Origin: a virus
Strand: one strand, 5' to 3'
DNA: 41,676 nucleotides
Virus record (IMG/VR): IMGVR_UViG_3300050821_000482
Span: 1-41,676 of that record
Positions 32,564 through 39,759 of this stretch are shown in pieces. Each line of letters starts with the position of its first letter. Within the stretch, counting starts at the first letter, position 1. The translations under genes and the position numbers were made by a program. The notes under the pieces were generated by a model. That model had not been told where the DNA came from, made no database searches, and saw only the letters and a program-made list of their open reading frames with translations.

Positions 32564-32686
32564 ATGACTTTACAGGAATTTATCAAGTCTTATCCGTTGA
32601 AGACTGGCCTTTTGACTCCGAAAATGCAGAAAGCAGAATTGTCTGCCTTTTGTATGGCAATTAAACTGTTCAAATTAATGAATTGA
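32564..32686 (+). CDS. Small protein of 40 residues
   Basis: A frame of 40 residues (MTLQEFIKSYPLKTG start). The middle helix (KMQKAELSAFCMAIKLFKLM) is amphipathic. Only a distant GATGAGAG purine tract can act as ribosome binding site. The stop falls directly at the first stem of a structured region. Codon use resembles that of 31901-32383. Uncertain gene. Confidence 0.4.
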   Translation: MTLQEFIKSYPLKTGLLTPKMQKAELSAFCMAIKLFKLMN

Positions 32687-32880
32687 GAGGCGTCTGCCAA
32701 GAATTTTTGCCAAGCGTTTCCGCACGTTTCGGAACGGTGCAAAATTTAAGACAAACGCCTCCGCGTCTCGACTTTCGCCCCGAAACCTGCGAGTTTCGCT
32801 AGGGAATCCGCAGTTTTAGGTGACAACCTTCGCCTCCTTCGCCTCACCCGCTTTCCGAAGTGTGGGTGGTTTCCGGTAGT
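32687..32880 (+). other. Structured intergenic region, possible ncRNA or UTR
   Basis: No frame is convincing here. Nested stems: GAGGCGT (32687-32693) with ACGCCTC (32755-32761), inside it TTTTGC (32705-32710) with GCAAAA (32739-32744), and inside that TTCCG (32718-32722) with CGGAA (32730-32734). Next is CGAAAC (32781-32786) with GTTTCG (32793-32798). Then come two tandem CTTCGCCTC copies and a CACCC/GGGTG hairpin up to about 32870. It is more G+C-rich than flanking DNA. An RNA gene or an origin-like control region are both possible. Confidence 0.45.
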
Positions 32881-32885
32881 CGTGG

Positions 32886-32960
32886 TCGTTCTGTTTATCT
32901 ATATTATATATATACTACTACTTATTTTTCTATATATATTATATAATATAAGAATAAAGG
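32886..32960. other. Very AT-rich tract
   Basis: A stretch composed almost only of A and T with many TATAT steps, directly between the structured region and promoter P2. It could act as an UP-element-like spacer, an easily melted origin segment or merely a spacer. Nothing else was found in it. Confidence 0.4.
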
Positions 32961-32981
32961 ACTGTCCACTTTTAAGGACAC

Positions 32982-33011
32982 TTGACACAAGGCACCCACA
33001 CGTGGTAGGAT
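32982..33011 (+). promoter_or_regulatory. Rightward sigma-70 promoter P2
   Basis: TTGACA at 32982-32987, an 18-base spacer and TAGGAT at 33006-33011. The spacer ends in CCAC-AC-GTGG, an inverted repeat beside the -10 that could be an operator. Upstream is the AT-rich tract. It would drive the 37-residue frame and then the large early operon from 33160. Confidence 0.75.
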
Positions 33012-33037
33012 ACGTCTGTCAGCCAGGATACCTCACA

Positions 33038-33151
33038 ATGACCACTCGCCTTAACTTCAACTGGCTCAGCGACTTACAGCCACTCCTGACCCTGCCGACC
33101 GCCATGAGACGAACCTGGCATGACACGGACCTAAGTGGCAGAAAGCGATAG
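33038..33151 (+). CDS. Possible 37-residue leader peptide
   Basis: A 37-residue frame just after promoter P2 with an AGGA tract about ten bases upstream. Its codons end mostly in C and G, unlike the AT-ending codons of the early operon that follows. The sequence (RLNFNWLSDLQPLL start) is basic at its end (SGRKR). It lies eight bases before the next start. It could be a leader peptide or a recent import; a non-coding 5' UTR is the alternative. Confidence 0.4.
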   Translation: MTTRLNFNWLSDLQPLLTLPTAMRRTWHDTDLSGRKR

Positions 33152-33159
33152 AATCAGAC

Positions 33160-33768
33160 ATGCCAAGCCAGGAAGAGTATAAAAGAATAGTAGCAGATAA
33201 ACAGAAGTGTCCTAAGTGTGGCGGACACTTAGATGATGTTAAGTTTACAACCTGTAGTCATTGCAGACATTCTAGAGTAGAGTCTAAGGAAGAGAGAGCA
33301 TTAAGACAATCTTTAATGTCTACATTTGGAGTGTATAAGGATGAAACTGGTTATCATAAGCTAGAGAATCAAAAACCAGAGACATTAAGAGAGCAAGTAG
33401 AAAGAGAATCAGTTGAATGGTTTAAGAATTTTGAATATACTGGAAGTCTTGAATCAAAAGTCATACCAATAATTGCTGACAAGGAGAATGCTAAAGCAAA
33501 CATTCTTGATTTCTCAGCTGGGACAGTCAGGATTTCTAGGAGTGAAGTAAAGAAATTTAATACAATTCTAGTTCTACCATCTAGTCTATCATCGTTTAAG
33601 AATGTAATTCGTTGCTGTTTGTGTAATAAAGTGATATCATTCAATCAACGTCCAGTGTGGTATCACTCTATTAAATACACAGTAAAGCATTTTCACTATT
33701 TCATTTGTTCAGACAAGCAATCATTAGAAGAGCAGAAGCCATCAACTAGATGCTATCAAAGGGATTAG
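33160..33768 (+). CDS. Two-zinc-knuckle early protein, unknown
   Basis: 202 residues. An N-terminal zinc ribbon CPKCGGH...CSHC (about 17-35) and a second Cys cluster CCLC...FIC near the C-terminus (about 151-181), with a helical and beta middle. The C-terminal Lys/His-rich part includes VWYHSIKYTVKHFHYFIC. It opens the early operon, so it may regulate or bind nucleic acid. No family recognised. No strong ribosome binding site before the ATG. Confidence 0.7.
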   Translation: MPSQEEYKRIVADKQKCPKCGGHLDDVKFTTCSHCRHSRVESKEERALRQSLMSTFGVYKDETGYHKLENQKPETLREQVERESVEWFKNFEYTGSLESKVIPIIADKENAKANILDFSAGTVRISRSEVKKFNTILVLPSSLSSFKNVIRCCLCNKVISFNQRPVWYHSIKYTVKHFHYFICSDKQSLEEQKPSTRCYQRD

Positions 33769-33945
33769 ATGATGAAAGTAAGATACACGTTTACAGTATA
33801 TGCTGACTCTTCAGTAGAGCATGACGGATTTGTTGATTTGTCCAAAGATGAAGCTATTAAGCACATGAAAAAGCTTCTAACAACAAAGTGTGATTTCTCA
33901 GATGTAGATTTTGAGTTGATGTCAACAGAATTTGTAGAAGACTAA
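33769..33945 (+). CDS. Small alpha/beta protein
   Basis: 58 residues beginning directly after the preceding stop (ATGATG). Strand at the start (VRYTFTVYADSSVEHDGFVDL), then a helix (DEAIKHMKKLLTTK) and a strand (DVDFELMS): a beta-alpha-beta ferredoxin-like pattern. It is similar in style to 36977-37150, which also begins with a MKxxxVTxY strand. Role unknown. Confidence 0.6.
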   Translation: MMKVRYTFTVYADSSVEHDGFVDLSKDEAIKHMKKLLTTKCDFSDVDFELMSTEFVED

Positions 33946-33951
33946 CAGCAG

Positions 33952-33975
33952 TTAACCGAACGAAGTGAGGTTAAG
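33952..33975 (+). promoter_or_regulatory. Start-codon hairpin, copy 1
   Basis: TTAACC (33952-33957) pairs with GGTTAA (33969-33974) around the loop GAACGAAGTGA (33958-33968), followed by G and the ATG at 33976. The GTGAGG next to the stem is the likely ribosome binding site, so folding controls its exposure. Copy 2 at 34614-34634 has the same loop and the same spacing to the start with a different paired stem. Confidence 0.75.
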
Positions 33976-34260
33976 ATGAATCAATTCAGGAACAGACCTA
34001 CAATGACAGATGAACATGGTAATACAGTTAGAGTTGTATATGTTCATCAGCCGTTAACCATCGAACATTTTGGTATTCACGCTAAGATTCAAGAAAACGG
34101 AAGGATTCTATTGTCAAGTCCACCTGAGACAGACCCTGAGACAAAGGAAATCTTTATTAACGAAGTAGAAATTCCAGCGTCTCTTGTATTCAAATTGGCT
34201 AATCTATTGAGAGATACTAGAACCACTAAACCTGCTACGATTGACAAAGAAAGAGAATAA
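33976..34260 (+). CDS. Small early protein, unknown
   Basis: 94 residues, mixed strand and helix with an acidic middle (PPETDPETKEIFINEVEIPASLV). It starts seven bases after the G-G of the hairpin. The C-terminal helix is basic and acidic mixed (RDTRTTKPATIDKERE). No motif recognised. Directly followed by a two-base gap to the next gene. Confidence 0.62.
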   Translation: MNQFRNRPTMTDEHGNTVRVVYVHQPLTIEHFGIHAKIQENGRILLSSPPETDPETKEIFINEVEIPASLVFKLANLLRDTRTTKPATIDKERE

Positions 34261-34262
34261 CA

Positions 34263-34469
34263 ATGACACAAGCTGAAGCTATTAAAGAGTTAGAGGCTAT
34301 AACCGGCCGTTCGGTGCATAGGTGGTCCAGTACGAATTGCTCAGGCAACATACAGACTTGTCCGATAGATGAGTGTATGATATGCGGAGTAAGAGACTGT
34401 CCATACAATGAGCCATTACATTATCATCACGATGGATGTCCATGTTGTGACACTCTTCGTTTTCCTTAA
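34263..34469 (+). CDS. Cys/His-rich small protein
   Basis: 68 residues with seven Cys and several His in the last 45: CSGNIQTCPIDECMICGVRDCP and HYHHDGCPCCD. This suggests one or two zinc sites. A GAGAGAATAACA tract leads to the ATG. Its TAA overlaps the next ATG (TAATG), so the two are coupled. Confidence 0.62.
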   Translation: MTQAEAIKELEAITGRSVHRWSSTNCSGNIQTCPIDECMICGVRDCPYNEPLHYHHDGCPCCDTLRFP

Positions 34470-35140
34470 TGTGGATTTGTGAACGATGCCGCAACGAGCT
34501 TGGAGATTACAATGGATTCTGTGTATTCTGCTTTGAAGCAGACGGCATCAAATCCTGGAACCCTGATAAGTATTACATTCGAGAGGTATGTATATATGCA
34601 GTTACACATGGCATCGCCGAACGAAGTGAGGCGAAGATGACTCCACAAGAAGAATTATTCAAAGAACTATTTACAGGCGCTGTGAAGATAGTAGCAGGCA
34701 TGGATGCATTAACTAGACGTGCATATCGAGAAGAGATGCAGAAGATTGCATATGAAGCACGTGTCCACGTGGCAGCTGTAGACAAGATAGACGATGACGA
34801 AAAGAAAGAAAAGCGTCGTTCTCAGCCGTTTGAAAGGTCATTAAATACTGACCAATCAACGACAGATGCTATCAACACTATTAAAGAGAGGCAGAAGAGA
34901 CTAACAAAGCAAGAGAAGATTCAGCAAGGCTTAGAAGATATGTTTAAAAAGTCTGGTATGTCCTTGAGTGAAGCTCAGCGTGAAGCACAACGACTAATGG
35001 GAGCCGGAACGATATTAGCCGTTACTAATCCTGAAAAGGCTAAGATTGTCGAGACAGCAGTTAATGATGTGAAACAGTCTGAGGTAGTGAAGCCTAATAG
35101 TGAGACTTCACACAAGATGTTTAATCCTTTTGCTAAATAG
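34469..35140 (+). CDS. Zinc-ribbon plus helical protein, possible dual start
   Basis: The frame of 223 residues starts in a TAATG overlap. Residues 3-21 hold a zinc ribbon (CERC and CVFC). Inside the frame, at codon 57 (34637), is an ATG preceded by the second copy of the start-codon hairpin, placed exactly as in copy 1. The protein could thus be made long (with zinc ribbon) and short (167 residues, helical MTPQEELFKELF start, Lys/Arg-rich, KKEKRR). The C-terminal half is coiled coil. It ends in NPFAK. Which form dominates is unknown. Confidence 0.68.
   Translation: MWICERCRNELGDYNGFCVFCFEADGIKSWNPDKYYIREVCIYAVTHGIAERSEAKMTPQEELFKELFTGAVKIVAGMDALTRRAYREEMQKIAYEARVHVAAVDKIDDDEKKEKRRSQPFERSLNTDQSTTDAINTIKERQKRLTKQEKIQQGLEDMFKKSGMSLSEAQREAQRLMGAGTILAVTNPEKAKIVETAVNDVKQSEVVKPNSETSHKMFNPFAK
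34614..34636 (+). promoter_or_regulatory. Start-codon hairpin, copy 2
   Basis: TCGCC (34614-34618) pairs with GGCGA (34630-34634) around GAACGAAGTGA (34619-34629), followed by AG and the ATG at 34637. Loop and distance to the start (seven bases from the first G of the 3' arm) equal copy 1, while the stem sequence differs and stays paired. It lies within the reading frame of the longer product. Confidence 0.75.
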
Positions 35141-35149
35141 AATAAGTAT

Positions 35150-36724
35150 ATGGCATTAACACAGATTCTACGTCAATCATGCAAGACTTGCGGCAAGCTT
35201 GCGATGGAAGAGTCTAGAATTAAAATCGGGAAGACTCTAATTATCAAGCTAGCTTGTGGACATATCTTACACAGTGAGATTCTAGCAGCTTCAGAATCGA
35301 CATACGATAGCATAGTGTTTGCTGATGGTTGTAAGCCTAGACCTTATCAGATTGATGCTATTAAGTTTGCTGAAGCCGCTGACTGCCGATGTATTATTGC
35401 AGACGAACAAGGCTTGGGAAAGACTATTGAATCCTTGAGTCTTCTACGTCTTCACCCAGCGCAGTTACTTCCTGCGGTGATCGTGTGTCCATCAACTGTC
35501 AAATTGCAGTGGATGTTTGAAATTCATAGGATATGCGGGAATGGTCCAGAATTTCTTGTTCAGGTAATCCAGAGCGGCAAAGAAAAAGCAATGCCTGGAT
35601 TCAAGATTTACGTTGTCACGTATGACATGCTCAAGAATAAAGACTTATTTGATTATCTTCCACCCAACACGCTGAAGACAATCATTATTGATGAATGTCA
35701 ACGTATTAAGAATCATTTGTCTGATAGAGCAAAGGCCGTTCAGAGGATAGCACGGGATTTGAAGCATGTATTACCAATGTCAGGAAGTCCAATTTACAAT
35801 CATGCAGGAGAGTATTACACAGTTCTAAACTTAGTCTCCCCAACACGGTTTCCACACTATCAACGCTATATTGACACATACTGTGATTCATATAGCAACG
35901 GCTGGGGACAGAAGATTGGTGGATTGAAAGACAAAGATAGATTTCATGAAGAGACTAAAGATATAATCATTCGTAGAACGAAGGCTGAGGTATTACCAGA
36001 CTTGCCGGCTAAAGATAGAAAGTTTCATCATGTAGAATTAGATAGAAAACTCAATAAGGTTTATGATTCCCTCTTGTCAGAATTAGATGATGCTCTCAGC
36101 GGCGATAGTGACGCATTCGGGATGAATGGTTCTGCTATTGCAATCATGTCTAGGATGAGACATATTACAGGCATCAGCAAAGTAGCAGAGTGTATAGACT
36201 TTACAACAGAGTTTCTTCTCTCTACGGATAGAAAGATTACAATCTTCATACATCACCAGGACGTAATGGGGATGTTAGAAAAACAACTCAATACCTGGTT
36301 AGCTGATGGTGGATTTGGTTCTGTCTTAGTGTTACATTCTGGATTAAACGGAGATGACCGTTCAGCATTAGTTAAAGAGTTTAAGGATGATGATACTAAG
36401 AGAGTAATGCTATGTATGTTCACTGAGGGATTAAATCTTCAATTCTGTTCAGATGCAATCATTCTAGAACGTCAATGGACGCCTAAGAAAGAAGAGCAAG
36501 TAGAAGACAGATTTCATCGTTTCGGGCAGTTAAACTCAGTCACTGTTACGTATCTTATCGCATCAGGCACTATTGATGATTTCTTAACTGAACTCGTAGA
36601 AATCAAACGTGCGCGTATTGCAGCCACTATAGACAATGAAGAGATTCAGTGGGACCAACAATCATTAATGAAAGAGTTGGCAGACATGTTAGTTAGTCGC
36701 GGAAGAAAGGCTTGGAGTTTGTAA
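35150..36724 (+). CDS. SNF2-family helicase/translocase
   Basis: 524 residues with an N-terminal Cys cluster (CKTCG, CGH) and a two-lobed SNF2 core. Motif I DEQGLGKT (85-92), motif II DECQ (181-184), motif III SGSP (211-214), then motif IV-V HSGLNGDDR, and motif VI QVEDRFHRFGQ near residue 455. Such proteins use ATP to move along double-stranded DNA and remodel proteins on it. In phage early regions they are common and probably help replication or recombination. Gene neighbours are small early genes; the next start overlaps its TAA (TAATG). Confidence 0.92.
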   Translation: MALTQILRQSCKTCGKLAMEESRIKIGKTLIIKLACGHILHSEILAASESTYDSIVFADGCKPRPYQIDAIKFAEAADCRCIIADEQGLGKTIESLSLLRLHPAQLLPAVIVCPSTVKLQWMFEIHRICGNGPEFLVQVIQSGKEKAMPGFKIYVVTYDMLKNKDLFDYLPPNTLKTIIIDECQRIKNHLSDRAKAVQRIARDLKHVLPMSGSPIYNHAGEYYTVLNLVSPTRFPHYQRYIDTYCDSYSNGWGQKIGGLKDKDRFHEETKDIIIRRTKAEVLPDLPAKDRKFHHVELDRKLNKVYDSLLSELDDALSGDSDAFGMNGSAIAIMSRMRHITGISKVAECIDFTTEFLLSTDRKITIFIHHQDVMGMLEKQLNTWLADGGFGSVLVLHSGLNGDDRSALVKEFKDDDTKRVMLCMFTEGLNLQFCSDAIILERQWTPKKEEQVEDRFHRFGQLNSVTVTYLIASGTIDDFLTELVEIKRARIAATIDNEEIQWDQQSLMKELADMLVSRGRKAWSL

Positions 36725-36837
36725 TGCCTAGCTTAGGTGACATAGTAGGAGCCGTAACGTCATCATTCATGATGGGAGTTATGCTCTTCATGATATACGT
36801 AATATTTGAAGTTCTTAATGAAGGAGAAGATAAATGA
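36724..36837 (+). CDS. Small single-TM protein
   Basis: 37 residues, starting in the TAATG overlap with the SNF2 gene. The FMMGVMLFMIYVIFEVL stretch is a transmembrane helix, with a short polar N-terminus and acidic C-terminus (NEGEDK). Coupling and the ATGA overlap with the next gene support translation. Unknown function. Confidence 0.6.
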   Translation: MPSLGDIVGAVTSSFMMGVMLFMIYVIFEVLNEGEDK

Positions 36838-36980
36838 AACGTTACGAACCTCATCACTATTGTATGATGGAAGTGTATGATGGAAGATATGTTCGATTCG
36901 ATGAAGTTGAAGCATTGTTGTTGAAGATGAAAAAGCAGCTAGAAGAATTGAAAGAGAAGCTAATAAGTGAGGGAGTATGA
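36834..36980 (+). CDS. Small charged helical protein
   Basis: 48 residues starting in an ATGA overlap, with AAGGAG before the start. N-terminal strand (HHYCMMEVYDGRYVRFDE) and a C-terminal coiled-coil helix (LLLKMKKQLEELKEKL). Coupled to the next gene by ATGA. No motif. Confidence 0.6.
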   Translation: MKRYEPHHYCMMEVYDGRYVRFDEVEALLLKMKKQLEELKEKLISEGV

Positions 36981-37150
36981 AGAGTTTTAAGGTCACAATC
37001 TATATTGTCTCAAGATTTGACGATGTAGACGAGTATGATATTAAAGAGAGTATTAGACTAGCTATCCACAATGATAAAGATATTCCAGAAAACGATATCA
37101 AATCATTAGAAGTAGAAGAAACAGAGAATGATCATGACAACACTGAATGA
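36977..37150 (+). CDS. Small alpha/beta acidic protein
   Basis: 57 residues starting in an ATGA overlap. VTIYIVSRFDDVDEYDIKESIRLAI is a strand-helix pattern like that of 33769-33945, and the tail is acidic (EVEETENDHD). Overlaps the next gene, which begins inside its end. Unknown. Confidence 0.6.
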   Translation: MKSFKVTIYIVSRFDDVDEYDIKESIRLAIHNDKDIPENDIKSLEVEETENDHDNTE

Positions 37151-37739
37151 TGTACAAGGAGTAAACAAATACTGTGGTCCTGCTGTTCTCGCAGCACTAA
37201 CAGGAGAGTCTACGGATAGATGTGCGGCTGTTATTAGTAGGATTAGCGGAAAAGACGAAATTAAAGCTGTAAATCGTGAACATTTAAAAGCAGCCCTGAA
37301 AGGGCTGAAATTCGACGTAGAAGAAACTCAATACGGCGGAGCAACTCTCTACGGAACACTATTTAGAATGCACGCAGCAGATGGAAAATACGTCGTGTTT
37401 GTGCCTCATCATGTAGTGGCAGTTGAAGTGAAAGAGAATCAGATATACATATGTGATAATCACACGAAGACTCCGATTGACATTAAACAGTCTGCTAGAT
37501 TATCACAGAGAGTTGAAGCTGTGTGGAGAGTGTTTGCACATCCTCTCCCTGTGTTTGTGAAGACTGAAATTACAGTAAGTAGATTTGATAACACTATTAA
37601 AATCTCAGCGTTTGATAGATATGAGAAAGCTGAAGATGATGTTACGAGACGATTAGGTTCAATTACATGCAAAGATGAAAAAGAGTTAGAGGATTGTATG
37701 TATATAATCCACTCTTACTATGAAGGAGGAAATATTTAA
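37134..37739 (+). CDS. Papain/C39-like protein
   Basis: About 201 residues (ATG at 37134; an in-frame ATG at 37128 is an alternative). NKYCGPAVLAALTGESTDRCAA is the start of a C39/papain-like core with the catalytic Cys. VFVPHHVVAVE holds the candidate His and YICDNHTKTP the candidate Asp/Asn. The C-terminal third is a separate charged strand-helix region (TEITVSRFDNTIKIS) that may bind a partner. A cysteine-protease fold is well supported; whether it cleaves a protein, a host immune factor or nothing is unknown. Confidence 0.72.
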   Translation: MTTLNDVQGVNKYCGPAVLAALTGESTDRCAAVISRISGKDEIKAVNREHLKAALKGLKFDVEETQYGGATLYGTLFRMHAADGKYVVFVPHHVVAVEVKENQIYICDNHTKTPIDIKQSARLSQRVEAVWRVFAHPLPVFVKTEITVSRFDNTIKISAFDRYEKAEDDVTRRLGSITCKDEKELEDCMYIIHSYYEGGNI

Positions 37740-38015
37740 ATGAAAATAATGTTAATAGTACTAAATCTAACATTCGGAGCCGACGCGACGACAACTCATT
37801 ACGCATTGAAACATAATGGAACAGAAGTGATAATTCCATCACAGAATCCATTCGTTGTTGACAGCTTTGTCGGAGCTGAATCATTGTCTACTAGTATTAT
37901 GCTAGTGAAACTAAATAAGAATCATCCAAAAGCAGCGAAGCTGATTGGTTGGAGTATCATCGGAGCTAGAGGATTCGTTGTTTATCATAACATTAATGAA
38001 TTGAGGAAGAATTGA
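37740..38015 (+). CDS. Small membrane-type protein
   Basis: 91 residues following its neighbour's stop directly, with an AAGGAGGAAAT ribosome binding site. MKIMLIVLNLTFG is a hydrophobic N-terminus, then DATTTHYALKHN, and a second hydrophobic helix AAKLIGWSIIGARGFVVYH. Similar small proteins of the ADATTTHYAL type occur in phages, and they look membrane-associated. Function unknown. Confidence 0.65.
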   Translation: MKIMLIVLNLTFGADATTTHYALKHNGTEVIIPSQNPFVVDSFVGAESLSTSIMLVKLNKNHPKAAKLIGWSIIGARGFVVYHNINELRKN

Positions 38016-38488
38016 AGTTTGAGGAAATAACTAAAGAGTGGATATGCAGCATCCCAAAGACTATAAACGAGAATGGATGTTGGATACCACTTAGTGCTCC
38101 AGCTAAAGATGGATATTCATTAAAAATGGTAGATAGAGTTCATTATCGTTTAGCTAGACTAGTAGTATCTGTCTATCATAATTTGAGCTATCATCACCAA
38201 ATTGGCTCTAAGATATGGGAAGCTAGACATAATACAGGATGTGATAAAAGATGCTTTTTTCATGAGCATCTAAGACCAGGAAGTGCATCAGATAATGAGT
38301 ATGATAAGGTAAGAGATGGAACGCATCAGCAAGCTAGTAAAAAGGTATGTCCTAAATGCGGGGGACCATATAAAGTTGAAGTGTCAAGAGGTTGGTGGGG
38401 AAGAACGAGAAGATATTGTCCATCTTGTAGAATAGCAAATTATATTGCTAACAAAGAGAAACGTAGATTGAATGGGGAAAATAGATAA
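38012..38488 (+). CDS. HNH homing-type endonuclease with zinc ribbon
   Basis: 158 residues starting at TTG (38012), overlapping the upstream TGA, after GAGGAAGAA. The nuclease core is WEARHNTGCDKRCFFHEHLRPGSASDNEYDKVRDGTH, where the His residues and the N-D of SDNEYDK fit the HNH_3 type found in phage homing genes. The last 45 residues add a zinc ribbon CPKCGGP...CPSC. The split between an HNH domain and a ribbon is usual for DNA-targeting mobile genes. It lies between conserved early genes. Confidence 0.82.
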   Translation: MKFEEITKEWICSIPKTINENGCWIPLSAPAKDGYSLKMVDRVHYRLARLVVSVYHNLSYHHQIGSKIWEARHNTGCDKRCFFHEHLRPGSASDNEYDKVRDGTHQQASKKVCPKCGGPYKVEVSRGWWGRTRRYCPSCRIANYIANKEKRRLNGENR

Positions 38489-39408
38489 TGGAAATACTAA
38501 AAACAAAGGCAAATATTATATTAGATGCCAGCAAGGTTGACCTTTTTGAGACGTGCCCGAAACGTTACCATTTTAGACATAATTTGAATAGAACTTTGCC
38601 TATAATACACAAGGCTCGTGCGCTTGACATTGGCTCACTTGCACACGAAGGACTCGCAGTTTATTATAGAATGCTAGGAGAGCAAGCTCACTATGATGAT
38701 AGGATGGAATCATGCTTAATGAAGATACGAGAACTAAGTTCTAATCCTGATGAGTCAAACGCTGAGCCAGAAGAGGTTAATAACCTATTAAAGACAATAG
38801 AAGAGTGCTGTGATTTTTGGCGCGCTGATGATGAAAATTCAATAGAAGTATTAGCAGTTGAACAAGCATTCGCATATTCATTATTTGAGGATGATGATAT
38901 AAGGATAATTCTATCTGGTAAAATTGATTTATTGATGAACTATCGTGGAATTGGAGGAAGCGCATCATATTCGAAAATGCCTCTGGATCACAAAACGTTC
39001 AGCCGGGAATCAATGCTCTTGAGAAAGAGTAATCAATTCATTAACTACTGTAATGCAGTTGGTTCTAATTATCTACTCGTGAATAGAATAGGTCTACACA
39101 ATGGCTCCGTTAAATCTCCTAAACCAGCAACAGAGAAATTCAAACGTCTTCCTCTTTCGTACGATCCACAATATATTGAAGACTGGAAGAAGAATCTCAC
39201 TAGTATGATTCTAAATGAATATTTAACATGCGTGGCAACTGGAGACTGGGTAGAGAAACCGACTAGTTGCTATAAGTTCAATAGACTCTGCGAATACTTC
39301 GAAATCTGCGACAGTTCTGGCCAGGATAGTAAGGATAGAAAGCTAGAAGATAATTATGTGACGATAGCTGAGTGGGATGTTACTTCAAAGATGACAGGAG
39401 TTGAATGA
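38488..39408 (+). CDS. RecB/Cas4-like PD-(D/E)XK nuclease
   Basis: 306 residues. Nuclease motifs: DIGSLAHEGL with His53, SGKIDLL with Asp147, PLDHK with Asp167 and Lys169, and QFINY with Gln183 and Tyr187. An iron-sulfur-type set of cysteines is present: Cys23 (ETCPKRY) near the N-terminus and C261-x6-C268-x5-C274 at the C-terminus, as in AddB and Cas4. Such enzymes trim DNA ends. Together with the Sak4-like ATPase 1 kb downstream and the SNF2 protein it would form a DNA recombination/repair set. Starts in a TAATG overlap with the homing gene. Confidence 0.85.
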   Translation: MEILKTKANIILDASKVDLFETCPKRYHFRHNLNRTLPIIHKARALDIGSLAHEGLAVYYRMLGEQAHYDDRMESCLMKIRELSSNPDESNAEPEEVNNLLKTIEECCDFWRADDENSIEVLAVEQAFAYSLFEDDDIRIILSGKIDLLMNYRGIGGSASYSKMPLDHKTFSRESMLLRKSNQFINYCNAVGSNYLLVNRIGLHNGSVKSPKPATEKFKRLPLSYDPQYIEDWKKNLTSMILNEYLTCVATGDWVEKPTSCYKFNRLCEYFEICDSSGQDSKDRKLEDNYVTIAEWDVTSKMTGVE

Positions 39409-39602
39409 TGAAGAAATATTATACAACAATGAGTCCGGATACCGCAAGGCATATTCTATTAGAATACGAAGATGAAGCTATTAGAGAAGCAATAAGAAAA
39501 GTTAAAGATGATGGTAGATCCAGATACGTATGTATGATTCTATATAAAGTAGAGCCTGATACACCACCAGTAAAAGTAACTAAAGCTGATGACATTTATT
39601 AA
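39405..39602 (+). CDS. Small charged protein, unknown
   Basis: 65 residues starting in an ATGA overlap with the nuclease gene (MMKKYYTTMSPDTARHILLEYEDE start). Helical first two thirds and a strand (YVCMILYKVEPD) near the end. Probable small partner of the nuclease operon; no motif. It is the last gene before the structured gap at 39610. Confidence 0.6.
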   Translation: MMKKYYTTMSPDTARHILLEYEDEAIREAIRKVKDDGRSRYVCMILYKVEPDTPPVKVTKADDIY

Positions 39603-39609
39603 CAAGACT

Positions 39610-39744
39610 CCTCTGCTTTGTTAGTCGTAACAAATCTATGAAAGCAGTAGACAGTTACAGTAGTGCTGCTTAGCAGAGGATAGGCCGGTTCTGATTTTGA
39701 TTTACGTAGCCTAATAATGGACTACTAATCAGTCAGAGCCGGCC
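39610..39744 (+). ncRNA. Candidate structured RNA in the early operon
   Basis: A 157-base gap without a gene. Outer stem CCTCTGCT (39610-39617) with AGCAGAGG (39672-39679) encloses TTGTTA-GTCG-TAACAA (39618-39633) and a weaker AGCAG/CTGCT helix, a three-way-junction shape. A second, longer stem follows: GGCCGGTTCTGA (39683-39694) with TCAGAGCCGGCC (39733-39744) through one G-U pair, with TGATT/AATCA and GTAG/CTAC steps inside. No T-loop of a tRNA and no known ribozyme core could be matched. It could be an RNA gene, an operon-processing site or a regulator of the next gene. Confidence 0.6.
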
Positions 39745-39759
39745 GCTTCGAGGATTCAA

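Noticed and set aside
39610-39679. tRNA or tRNA-like gene
   Set aside because: The 8-bp end stem and 70-base size invite it, but there is no T-loop, no anticodon arm of the right size and no CCA-type end.
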